In this document: in pieces, positions 36,292 to 45,514 of the stretch
How positions within the stretch are numbered: the first letter of the stretch is position 1
How the letters are laid out: the number at the start of each line of letters is the position of its first letter
From: an uncultured Bacillota bacterium
Lineage (GTDB): Bacteria > Bacillota_I > Bacilli_A > RFN20 > CAG-288
DNA: 64,000 nt
NCBI GenBank assembly: GCA_949284445.1
Contig: CASDVP010000001.1
Coordinates: 248,001 to 312,000 of the forward strand
Direction: 5' to 3'
Notes under the pieces: model-generated
Told to the model about the DNA's origin: nothing
Seen by the model: the letters and a program-made list of their open reading frames with translations, nothing else
Database searches by the model: none
Translations under genes and position numbers: made by a program

Positions 36292-36321
36292 TTTGGCAAT
36301 TATTACTAGAAAGGAGCAAGT

Positions 36322-36600
36322 ATGATCGAACACTTAAAAAAGTGGCCATTTGGTATCATCGCTGGTGCTAGTTTTATCATCTTTTTTTATTCAACATTAG
36401 CATTCGTAGCTTTCTATCTCGTTTTCAGCGGTGTCGCTAATCAGACTGGTGAAGTCGTCTCACCTTTCGCCAGTTGGTGGCAAATATTACTCTTCATACT
36501 AGCTATCATTTCCTTCATTTGTATGATCGCTAGTTTTGTTTTCTTCGTTCTAAAGAAACTGAAGCATAAGGAGGACGACAATGAAAAAGAAGACGCTTAA
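36322..36600 (+). CDS. small two-helix membrane protein
   Basis: A 92-residue protein with two clear membrane helices (about residues 10-36 and 50-77) and a highly charged C-terminal tail (KKLKHKEDDNEKEDA) that should be cytoplasmic. AAAGGAG lies before the ATG. It overlaps the giant GH3 gene by 20 bases, so the two are translated together, which suggests a helper for membrane insertion or a partner of that protein. No family was recognised. Confidence 0.8.
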   Translation: MIEHLKKWPFGIIAGASFIIFFYSTLAFVAFYLVFSGVANQTGEVVSPFASWWQILLFILAIISFICMIASFVFFVLKKLKHKEDDNEKEDA

Positions 36601-39600
36601 AAGTATATTTTCTCGTTCTGTATGGACGATGTTCTCTATCTTCTTTTTGATCTTAATGCTCATCGCTATCGTCGGAGGTAACATCGCTTTCAGCCATCAA
36701 GCTGCTATCAATGGTGTTTTAAACTTGACTCCATATGAGCAGATCAACACTGACGAAGATTCCGAAGAAGACACCGAATATTTCAAATCAGACTATACCA
36801 AAGCTGATGGCAGTTATGACGATGAAGCTATGAGAGCTAACTCGGAAGAAGTAGCTTTACAAGCAGCTGTCGAAGGCTCTGTTCTTTTATGGAATGACGA
36901 TAACGCCTTACCTTTACAAGAAAGTGCAGGTGTTTCTTTATTCGGCGTATCACAGATCAATTACGGATACTTAGGTGATGGTTCTGGCTCTATGTCAGTC
37001 ACACCACCTGAGAGTTTAAGAACAGTTTTCCAAGAGTATAAATTGAATTTAAACTCTGAACTCTATTTACATTATTCAACCTTAAGCGGCAAATATAGCC
37101 GCGTTCATCGCAAAGCAGCTAATGAAGCTCCTTATTCAGAGATCTCTAGCGTTGTTGATTCCACTATTTCTAATTATGGTGATGCAGCAGTCATGATCGT
37201 TTCCAGAGTCGCTGGTGAACATTATGATATTTTGCCGACTGGTGATGATGATTTCTTAGATGAAAAGAATTATCTTGATCTATCTCAAAATGAAGCTGAT
37301 GTTTTAAATAATCTCATCAGATTAAGAAAAGAAGGAAAAGTCAAGAAAGTCGTCTTATTGATCAACTCTGCTAACCCGATGCAATTCGAACATATCGCTA
37401 AAGATTTCGATATCGATTCTTGTGTTTGGGTCGGTATGGGTGGCACGATGTCATTCGAACAGATCGCATCTGTCTTGTCCAACCGTGGTAAATATACTAT
37501 CTCTGGTCATTTACCTGACACCTTTGTTTACAATAACTATTCACATCCTTCGCAACAGAACTTCGGTGATTTCACTTGGAATCAATATTCGAATCAGTTA
37601 CCTGATTTAAATAACCAAGGCAAAGAAACTTATGCTTCTTTCAACATCAAGTATATCGTTTATCAAGAGGGTATCTATGTCGGTTATAGATATTATGAAA
37701 CCAGATATGAAGATACCATCGTCAATCCTGATAGCAATGCTTCTAGTACTAAAGGTGCAATAGCTAGTAGCTCAGGTTGGAAATACGATGAAGAAGTCGC
37801 TTTCCCATTCGGATATGGACTTTCCTATACTGAGTTTGAATATTCTGATATATCTTATAAAACTTTAAATAACGGCGATTATCAAGTTTCATTAACCGTT
37901 AATAATATCGGTGATTTACCTGGTAAAGATGCTGTCCAAGTCTATATTCAAAAACCATATACTGAATACGATAAAGAAAACGGAATTGAAAAAGCTTCTG
38001 TTGAATTAGTCGGTTTTGAAAAGACTGGTTTGATCGCTAGCGGTGGTCACGAAGATGTCACCATCACTATTCCTGCCAGTGAATTAAAAACTTATGATTC
38101 TAATAATAAGAAGACTTATATTCTAGAAAAAGGTGATTATTATCTCACTGTCGGAACCGATTCTCATGATGCTATCAACAACATTTTAACTGCTAAAGGT
38201 TATGATGAATCTGATGGCATGGATGCTAGAGGTGATGCTTCTTTTACTCATAAGATCACTGTTGATAAAGATGATTTCACCACTTATTCCACCTCTGATG
38301 TGACCGATAACCCGATCACTAATCATTTCGATGAAGCTGATTTGAATAAATATGAAGGCACTGCTGATCAAAAGATCACTTATTTATCACGTTCTGATTG
38401 GGATGGCACTTATCCGACTCCAGTCGAATTAGACTGCCTTGATGAAAAGATGGTTTATGACATGCAATACGGTCATGAACATCCAGCTGATCCTGAAGAT
38501 GAAATGCCTATTTATAATACTGTCACCTCTTCTTTAGGCAAACTCAGTTTAATCCAGCTCATCGATATGGAATATGATGATCCGTTATGGCAAGACTTAT
38601 TGAACCAGATGACTGTTGAAGAACAACAATATCTTATCTCTTATGGTTTACATCATATCGCCGGTGCTGCAAACGTTGACGCTCCTGGATGTGAATCAAA
38701 AGATGGTCCTGCTGGATTAAAAGCCAATAACCCTACGTTGGGTACTACTTTCTCTTATCCTAGTGAAGTCTTATTAGCAGCTACTTTCGATGTTGATCTG
38801 ATCGAAAAAGTCGGTGTGGCTTTCGGTCATGAAATCTTACATGCTAACTACACTGCTATCTATGCTCCGGGTGGTTGTATCCATCGTTCACCATATGGTG
38901 GTAGAAACTGGGAATACTTCTCTGAGGATGGTTTCTTATCTGGAAAGATGCTCTCTGCTGAAGTTAAAGGACTTCAATCCAAAGGTGTCATCGTCTTTAC
39001 TAAGCACTTCGCTTTAAACGATCAAGAAACAAATCGTTATGGTGTCGCTACTTGGGCGAACGAACAATCCATTCGTGAAATTTATCTCAAGCCGTTTGAA
39101 CTCGCAGTTGTCGAAGGTAAGATGAATGGTGTCATGTCCTCTTTCAACCGTATAGGTTGCACATGGGCTGGTGCTCATAAAGGCTTGCTCACTGATATCT
39201 TAAGAGATGAATGGGGATTTGTAGGAATCGTCGAAACCGACTCTTGTACAGGTACTAGCGACTCTGTCCATCACATGACTAATCCTTATGCTAAAGAAGC
39301 TGGTTTATTAGCTGGTAATGATCTCTGGATGGATGGCGGAGGTAATACTGAATACTTAAAAGATAGTTTAGATAATCCAACTATCATGTTAGCTTTAAGA
39401 GAAGCCTGTCATCGCATCTTATACGTCATGCTTCATTCTAACGCTATGAACGGTGTCAGCACTTCCACCAGAATCATCAAAGTTAAATTATGGTGGGAAA
39501 CTGCTATCGACACCATCAGAATCTGTTCCATCGTCGTCTTCACTTTCTGTTTGGTGATGGCTGTCTTAAGCTTCTTCATCGCTACTAAATGGTTTGATAA

Positions 39601-42600
39601 GAAATACGATCAGTTAGTCTTTGCTTATGGTGAAAGAAAGAATAAGAAAGCCCAGATGAATCTGATGGGTGGTTTATCCACAGGCTCCGATAATGGTCAA
39701 CCTGATGGAAATGAACCTCCTCGCTCAGATAAGACTAAGAAGATTATCATCATCGTTTCTTCTGTTGTTGTATTGATCGGAATCATCTTAGGCGTCACTC
39801 TACCTCTCACTTTAAATCGCGGTTCTCATAATTCTTCTGATAGCAGTCATATCGGTGGTTCTAGCACCCAACAACCTGAAGTTCATGTCTGTGAACATAA
39901 GTGCCCTGTTTGCGGCGGTTGCTTAGATATGGACTGTGATGACCCGGCTTGTGCAGTCAAATGCGGTCATGATAAGAAAGAGCAATCTTTTGAAGCTGAA
40001 GATTGTAAGCTCACCGATGGTCAGTCTGCTCTAGTTGTCGGTAGCAATGAAGGCAACACTTATGTCGGTAAATTAAATAACAATCTCGGTGCCTCTGTTG
40101 AACTCACAGTCAATTCAAAAGTCGACACTGTCGCAACCTTAGTTGTCAGAGTCAACACGAGAAGAGTGGAAACTGTCTTCACTAATAACCTCTTAGTCAC
40201 TATCAACGGCACTGAGTTCACAAGCCCGGCTGTTGTTCCTAGCACCGGTACTGGTGAAGAAGCTTGGTATACTTTTGTCGATGTGAGACTCGGTTGTATC
40301 AGCTTAAACGAAGGTGATAACAGCATCAAGTTCGTTCAAATCGCACAAGGCGATATCAGCGGCTATAACTTTGATAAGATCAAACTCTTAACCAATGATG
40401 AGCTGACTTTCGTTGAACCTGTCTATGAATGTAACATCATCTGCCCGATCTGCGGAAAGTGCATGGATCCTGATTGTCACAATCCTGATCACGCTGATAA
40501 ATGTTCTGTTAATGGAACTAGATATAAATTCGAAGCTGAAGAAGCTACTTTAGGAGCTGGTGCTAAAGGTATGCCGAAGAACAATGACCGTAATAGCAAC
40601 TATCCAGATACAACTTTTGTTGGAAATCTATCTGAAAATAAAGGAGCTTCCTTAAGCTTTAAAGTCAATGTCAAAGAAGCTACAACTGCTAATTTGACAG
40701 CTGCTGTCAGCCGTCGTAATGCTAAGAAATCTTTCACTGGAGCTTTCACTATCACCAATAATGGTGAAGCTGTCGAAAGAGCTTCGATGATCCCAGCTTC
40801 TGATCCTGATTCACCTAGCCGTCAAGACTATGGTAATGACTGGTATGATTCCACCGAAGTCAATCTCGGTTGTCTTAAACTTCAAAAAGGTTGGAATACG
40901 ATCGTCTTCACAGTCGCATCTTCAGATCCTTCAAGCTGTGTGAACTTCGACTATATCGTTTTGACTAGCACAGTTGAAATATCCGATTCCGCTTTTGAAT
41001 CTGCTAAGAAAGTCGGTATCAGAATTGCCACTATGCCTGGTCAGCTCACCTACTATGTCGGTGATACTTTCAATCCTGCTGGATTAGTCGTCAACGCTGT
41101 TTATGACGATGAGACTGAAGTCCCTCTCACATCTACTGAATACACTTATTCACCTATGACTCCTCTGACTGCTGATGACACTAAGATCACTGTCACTCAT
41201 GAAACCTTCACTGCTGAAATCCCGATCACTGTCAAAGAATTACCTAAGAACAAATATCGTGTAGAAGCCGAATATGGTGATATCACTAACGGCATTAAAA
41301 ATGTTAATGTCAACACCACTTTAGGATTGCTCGGACAATTGAACGGCAATAACGGTGCTACTGTCACCTTGACTATTAATGCTGATAAAGCTACTAAGGC
41401 GACTCTCTATGCGGCTGTCAATGAAAGAAGCTCTGAATATCGTTTCAGTGACTTCATGAAGACGGAGATCAATGGTGTTGAATTACAAACTGAAGCTGTT
41501 TCTAAATCCACATATGGAACTGATATGTGGTATCTATACAACGAATTGCAATTAGGTGAGATCGACTTAGTGCAAGGCGAAAATAAGATCAAGTTTACTG
41601 TCATCACAACTAAAGATACGATCGGTGGTAACTTCGATTACATCTCATTAGTCACTGATGGTGTGATCACCACTTCTTATCCTGAACATATCTGTGATCA
41701 TAAGTGTCCTGTCTGCGGTAAATGTACTGATATTTATTGCGATGGCTATGCGGCTTGCGAAGAAAAATGCGGTGAAACTTTAGCTTATGAATATCGCTAT
41801 GAAGCAGAAGAAGCTGAGCTCAAGAATCCGGCTCCAGCTATCCAAGGAAAGAATATTCAAGTCAACGCTATATCTGGTTCTATGGTTGAAGGAACTAATG
41901 GTAATCTTGGTGCTACTTTAACCTTCACAGTCAATAGTTCTGTTCCTCAAACCGGCACTTTGATCGCAGCAGTTTCTACAAAGAAAGAAAAGACACCATT
42001 ATTCACGGATGTCTTTAAAGTCAGTGTTAACGGAACTGAAATTGTCACTCCTAGCACCTTGCCGATGTCTCCTACAAATACTGATCTCTGGTTCAGCTTC
42101 ATGGAAGTAAATCTCGGATGCATTCAACTTGTTGAAGGTGAAAATAAGATCGTTCTCACTGCTACTAATGATGCTACCAATGTCGATTACATATCTGTTA
42201 AAGTCGATGAAGAACTAACTGATATTAAGACCTGTGAACATAAGTGCCCTATCTGTGGTAAATGTGTCGATCCTGACTGCACTGCTACTACTTGTAAAGA
42301 TAAATGCGTCGCTACTGGTGCTGATCATAAGTTCATGGCTGCTGATGCTGAATTAGTGAATGGTACTAAAGAATTTAAGAAAGAAGCAAATGGTGCTGTA
42401 GGAAATATTGATGAAAACAAAGGAGGAACGATCACCTTTAAGATCAACGCTGATGAAGCTACTGATGCTGGCATGATTCTGAATTTTGCTTATCGTCGTA
42501 TCAGTAAAAAGATCACTGATGGTATCGGAATCACTATCAATGGTGAAGAATATCAAAGCGGTGCTAGAAGACCAGCTTCTCTAACTAATGATGAAGTTTG

Positions 42601-42754
42601 GAATTACTTCGTAGATACCTACTTAGGTCATATTCATTTGAATAAAGGAGAAAACACCATCGTCTTAACTGTTCTTACAGCGGATGCTTATGGTGCTAGT
42701 AACTTGATGTATATGAATCTAGTGACTGATGTCAATCTCACTTCTTTGAACTGA
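36581..42754 (+). CDS. giant membrane GH3 glycosidase with CBM6-like and Cys-rich modules
   Basis: A 2057-residue surface protein. Helix 1 (residues 15-35) leads outside. The GH3 domains come in reversed order: the C-type sandwich first (about 85-390), a Fn3-like domain, then the barrel (about 640-960) with RNWEYFSEDGFLSGKM and nucleophile Asp887 in GIVETDSCTG. Helices 2 (979-1002) and 3 (1054-1076) enclose a basic cytoplasmic loop. Outside again come five jelly-roll modules like CBM6 (each starting with a YRYEAEEA-type strand). Four of them follow a Cys motif, CEHKCPVCGKC with further Cys, near 1102, 1283, 1703 and 1883. An Ig-like domain lies near 1470-1556. The likely role is beta-glycosidase action on bound polysaccharide; the sugar is unknown. 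AAGGAGG precedes the ATG. Confidence 0.9.
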   Translation: MKKKTLKSIFSRSVWTMFSIFFLILMLIAIVGGNIAFSHQAAINGVLNLTPYEQINTDEDSEEDTEYFKSDYTKADGSYDDEAMRANSEEVALQAAVEGSVLLWNDDNALPLQESAGVSLFGVSQINYGYLGDGSGSMSVTPPESLRTVFQEYKLNLNSELYLHYSTLSGKYSRVHRKAANEAPYSEISSVVDSTISNYGDAAVMIVSRVAGEHYDILPTGDDDFLDEKNYLDLSQNEADVLNNLIRLRKEGKVKKVVLLINSANPMQFEHIAKDFDIDSCVWVGMGGTMSFEQIASVLSNRGKYTISGHLPDTFVYNNYSHPSQQNFGDFTWNQYSNQLPDLNNQGKETYASFNIKYIVYQEGIYVGYRYYETRYEDTIVNPDSNASSTKGAIASSSGWKYDEEVAFPFGYGLSYTEFEYSDISYKTLNNGDYQVSLTVNNIGDLPGKDAVQVYIQKPYTEYDKENGIEKASVELVGFEKTGLIASGGHEDVTITIPASELKTYDSNNKKTYILEKGDYYLTVGTDSHDAINNILTAKGYDESDGMDARGDASFTHKITVDKDDFTTYSTSDVTDNPITNHFDEADLNKYEGTADQKITYLSRSDWDGTYPTPVELDCLDEKMVYDMQYGHEHPADPEDEMPIYNTVTSSLGKLSLIQLIDMEYDDPLWQDLLNQMTVEEQQYLISYGLHHIAGAANVDAPGCESKDGPAGLKANNPTLGTTFSYPSEVLLAATFDVDLIEKVGVAFGHEILHANYTAIYAPGGCIHRSPYGGRNWEYFSEDGFLSGKMLSAEVKGLQSKGVIVFTKHFALNDQETNRYGVATWANEQSIREIYLKPFELAVVEGKMNGVMSSFNRIGCTWAGAHKGLLTDILRDEWGFVGIVETDSCTGTSDSVHHMTNPYAKEAGLLAGNDLWMDGGGNTEYLKDSLDNPTIMLALREACHRILYVMLHSNAMNGVSTSTRIIKVKLWWETAIDTIRICSIVVFTFCLVMAVLSFFIATKWFDKKYDQLVFAYGERKNKKAQMNLMGGLSTGSDNGQPDGNEPPRSDKTKKIIIIVSSVVVLIGIILGVTLPLTLNRGSHNSSDSSHIGGSSTQQPEVHVCEHKCPVCGGCLDMDCDDPACAVKCGHDKKEQSFEAEDCKLTDGQSALVVGSNEGNTYVGKLNNNLGASVELTVNSKVDTVATLVVRVNTRRVETVFTNNLLVTINGTEFTSPAVVPSTGTGEEAWYTFVDVRLGCISLNEGDNSIKFVQIAQGDISGYNFDKIKLLTNDELTFVEPVYECNIICPICGKCMDPDCHNPDHADKCSVNGTRYKFEAEEATLGAGAKGMPKNNDRNSNYPDTTFVGNLSENKGASLSFKVNVKEATTANLTAAVSRRNAKKSFTGAFTITNNGEAVERASMIPASDPDSPSRQDYGNDWYDSTEVNLGCLKLQKGWNTIVFTVASSDPSSCVNFDYIVLTSTVEISDSAFESAKKVGIRIATMPGQLTYYVGDTFNPAGLVVNAVYDDETEVPLTSTEYTYSPMTPLTADDTKITVTHETFTAEIPITVKELPKNKYRVEAEYGDITNGIKNVNVNTTLGLLGQLNGNNGATVTLTINADKATKATLYAAVNERSSEYRFSDFMKTEINGVELQTEAVSKSTYGTDMWYLYNELQLGEIDLVQGENKIKFTVITTKDTIGGNFDYISLVTDGVITTSYPEHICDHKCPVCGKCTDIYCDGYAACEEKCGETLAYEYRYEAEEAELKNPAPAIQGKNIQVNAISGSMVEGTNGNLGATLTFTVNSSVPQTGTLIAAVSTKKEKTPLFTDVFKVSVNGTEIVTPSTLPMSPTNTDLWFSFMEVNLGCIQLVEGENKIVLTATNDATNVDYISVKVDEELTDIKTCEHKCPICGKCVDPDCTATTCKDKCVATGADHKFMAADAELVNGTKEFKKEANGAVGNIDENKGGTITFKINADEATDAGMILNFAYRRISKKITDGIGITINGEEYQSGARRPASLTNDEVWNYFVDTYLGHIHLNKGENTIVLTVLTADAYGASNLMYMNLVTDVNLTSLN

Positions 42755-42776
42755 TCACTTCTTTCTTTCGTTATTT

Positions 42777-42825
42777 AAGGCAATAGTTGATTCATCATTA
42801 AGGTGAAAAGGCTATTGCCTTTTTC
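42777..42825 (+). terminator. Rho-independent terminator of the GH3 operon
   Basis: AAGGCAATAG and CTATTGCCTT form a perfect 10-bp stem with a 25-base loop, followed by T residues. Confidence 0.8.
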
Positions 42826-42956
42826 AATGCCTATTTTGAATAAAATGATGGATTCTAAAAAATATATGACGAGTGGTTCATATAAAAGAATTTAGGTTTA
42901 TTTGTAGTTAACATAAGATCTGAAATCAATATATAGTTATCACAAAAAAGACATAG

Positions 42957-42987
42957 TTGCCAAAAAAAACATAATGTTTGTTATAAT
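42957..42987 (+). promoter_or_regulatory. promoter upstream of the short ORF and degenerate ABC gene
   Basis: TTGCCA (42957-42962) and the extended -10 TGT-TATAAT (42979-42987). The spacer is 19 bp, so the extended -10 probably dominates. The region 42826-42956 shows nothing else. Confidence 0.55.
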
Positions 42988-43032
42988 ATCAATACCAACG
43001 GCAACAATCCATAATAATTGGGAGATTGAATC

Positions 43033-43107
43033 ATGTCAGACGGTGTCAAAAGGAAAATGGCTTCTACCTTCTTTTTCGAATATGTCTTTTTTATCCTATT
43101 CTTTTAG
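43033..43107 (+). CDS. possible 24-residue membrane peptide or leader
   Basis: A short ORF with GGGAG upstream encodes MSDGVKRKMASTFFFEYVFF and four more hydrophobic residues. The sequence after its stop continues hydrophobic in another frame (LFYPILLVILPVYVA then stop), so it may be the start of a frame-broken small membrane protein. It sits between a good promoter and the degenerate ABC gene. A leader peptide is the alternative. Confidence 0.4.
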   Translation: MSDGVKRKMASTFFFEYVFFILFF

Positions 43108-43163
43108 TAATTTTACCAGTTTACGTTGCTTGAATTTTTAGTGTAAGTGAAGGAGATAAGTTT

Positions 43164-45494
43164 ATGACAATTGATATTAGTTTAAATGATAAAGCGAAAC
43201 TTCCAACTCATGGAATAGTCTTACTCACAGGCAAAGAAGAAAAAAACAGAGATAGTTGGCTCAAGTCTAAATTTAATTATGAAAATTATGTAATTTCTAA
43301 AGAATCTAAATTAGTCAATCAGCTAAGCGTAAAAGATAATATTTCGTTTCCATATCATATAGAAAAAGAGAAGATATCCAAGGTGATTAATCTATTGTCT
43401 TTTAATGGCGTTAAGGACTTTAAAATCACACGTCTTTCTAAATTAAATAAATTAAAGCTTTTGATCGGTAAAGAGATTGCAAGAGATAGTAACGTTATTG
43501 TTATAAAGGATTTAGCTGAATTAATACCTCTTGAAAATTATAAAGAGTTCACTGATTTTATAACTGAAATAAGCAAAGATAGATTAATTATTATATCGAC
43601 AGATAAGCCTGAAATAATTGCTGATTTTAATGAATGTGCAATAAATAATGTTTCGAATAGTAAATTTGAAAATTCAAAATTTTCAAATCAAAAATTAAGA
43701 GTTAATTATTTATATTCATTAAAAACATTCTTTTATAACTATATAAGCATGTTAGTTTCTATTATATTGCTTGCTATTTCATTTGTCGGTCTTTGGAAAA
43801 TGGCTGATGATTTATCCTATAACCCAAATGATGAAGTTTTTAAGCAAATTAAACAGCAAGATATTTCCAATATTCAGGTTTCGACAGCTTATTATAATAC
43901 ATTGTTAGATGATGAAGAATTTGCTTCGATTGTCAAAGATAATAATCTTTACGGCACGAAAACACTTGAATACGGAGTTTCTATTCACCCGGATTTTCCT
44001 AGTGGGATTTCGAATAAGTTAACTCATTTTACTAACCTAGCAGTGGGGGCTTATGATAAAGAATTTTGTTCACAATTCGAATTGATTGCTGGTGATTATC
44101 CGTCAGATGAAAATGATGTTTTGTTGACAGATATTCAACTCACTTTATTTGAAATGTTTGGATATGTGAATCCATTGACTAAAGAAGTCATACCATCTGC
44201 TGATGTAACTGCTGATAAATTATTAGAGTTACCGATAGATTTTAAGGAACCTAATTTTTGTTATAAGATATGTGGCTTTGTAAAAAGTGATGTCGATCTC
44301 AGCGAATATCAGAAATTTTTCCAAGATTACTTGAATGATAGTGAAGTCAATCATTCCTTTGTAGAAGGTATAGATAATATATGCTTTATTTCAAATACTC
44401 GTTTTGATCAAATCAAAAAGAGATTTAAAAATGCTATCAGCAAGGATTTTAGATCTTTTAAAGTTGAAGATGTTGAAGCATTTATAAGCCGTGTTTCATA
44501 TTTTGTGCCTGATGATGTTGAAAATGATGTTTTGTTTTTTAACGATGGTAAGAAAGAATTAGCTGATGAAGAAACAATTATTCCTCTCGATACATATTTG
44601 ATGAATTCAGAAGAGCTTTATCTCAAAAATAAACAATATGTTTTAGATAAACAATATGTTTTCAGTGGGGAAGATAAGAGTTATTTTACAAGCGGATATA
44701 ACTTTTTTGTCAACAGCCTAAAACAAGCAGCTGTCGATTATGTTTGTGAGGAGCACTATGCAGATGCTTTTAACAATATAAGTTCTACCTTAAAATCATA
44801 TGCTTATCTCTATTTTAATGGTCAAATACCAGATGTGATTTCTGTTGAAGATCAGAAAAAGATTTTTAGTGATTATTTATATAGCGCTTATTCTTTAGAA
44901 CAAATGGAACATGAATATCTATCAGAAGTCATTTCTTTATACAGAACGATGGTCAGAGATTATATAAGCAGATATTTAAGCAATACAATTGATAAAACAG
45001 CAACGATTCAGTTAGCAGATGAAACTAGAAAATTTAAAGTTGTTGGATTTACTATCGGAGTTAAGAGGTATTTTAGCTCAGTCACATTCACTGAAAAGGT
45101 GGCTGAAGAGTTTTGTGGACCGCGATATGATGGCAAATATGGTAGTTTTCTTATTAAAACTGATGATAGTACAGACTTTAAAAAATGTCTTGAGATCATC
45201 AATTCTGATAAACAAAAACCTGGAATTAATGATTATAAATTCTTGAATGTCAATGTGGATGAAATAAAGCGCATCCAATCAGATATCAACTCTAGACTTC
45301 CAGGTTTAGTATCATTGATTGTCATTATCTTTAGTTTAGGTATCATTACATTATTTGTTTATTATAAAAAGAATATTTTACTTTTAAATATTGATAAAAG
45401 CACTAAAACCATTTCTTATGTTAATACAGCTATTGTTTTATTATTATCATTGATCATCGGATCGATAGGGATTGTGACCTTTGTGTTGATTTAG
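43164..45494 (+). CDS. degenerate ABC ATPase fused to partial FtsX-like permease
   Basis: A 776-residue protein. Residues 1-170 follow the ABC ATPase plan, but Walker A is lost (LLTGKEEKNRDSW in place of a GxxGxGKS motif). The signature is only a trace (LSKLNKLKLLIGKEIARDSN), and Walker B lacks its Glu (VIVIKDLAEL). One helix is near 190-210, a large extracellular domain of about 480 residues follows, and two helices lie at the very end, where FtsX permeases normally have three. It cannot hydrolyse ATP as written. It may need a partner ATPase, act as a sensor, or be decaying. AAGGAG precedes the ATG. Confidence 0.75.
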   Translation: MTIDISLNDKAKLPTHGIVLLTGKEEKNRDSWLKSKFNYENYVISKESKLVNQLSVKDNISFPYHIEKEKISKVINLLSFNGVKDFKITRLSKLNKLKLLIGKEIARDSNVIVIKDLAELIPLENYKEFTDFITEISKDRLIIISTDKPEIIADFNECAINNVSNSKFENSKFSNQKLRVNYLYSLKTFFYNYISMLVSIILLAISFVGLWKMADDLSYNPNDEVFKQIKQQDISNIQVSTAYYNTLLDDEEFASIVKDNNLYGTKTLEYGVSIHPDFPSGISNKLTHFTNLAVGAYDKEFCSQFELIAGDYPSDENDVLLTDIQLTLFEMFGYVNPLTKEVIPSADVTADKLLELPIDFKEPNFCYKICGFVKSDVDLSEYQKFFQDYLNDSEVNHSFVEGIDNICFISNTRFDQIKKRFKNAISKDFRSFKVEDVEAFISRVSYFVPDDVENDVLFFNDGKKELADEETIIPLDTYLMNSEELYLKNKQYVLDKQYVFSGEDKSYFTSGYNFFVNSLKQAAVDYVCEEHYADAFNNISSTLKSYAYLYFNGQIPDVISVEDQKKIFSDYLYSAYSLEQMEHEYLSEVISLYRTMVRDYISRYLSNTIDKTATIQLADETRKFKVVGFTIGVKRYFSSVTFTEKVAEEFCGPRYDGKYGSFLIKTDDSTDFKKCLEIINSDKQKPGINDYKFLNVNVDEIKRIQSDINSRLPGLVSLIVIIFSLGIITLFVYYKKNILLLNIDKSTKTISYVNTAIVLLLSLIIGSIGIVTFVLI

Positions 45495-45514
45495 ACATAT
45501 CTATATAATCTTTT

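Noticed and set aside
36168..36321. LytTR direct-repeat binding sites upstream of the GH3 operon
   Set aside because: I looked for the paired 9-bp repeats and found no convincing copy; only the cre-like and palindromic elements are reported.
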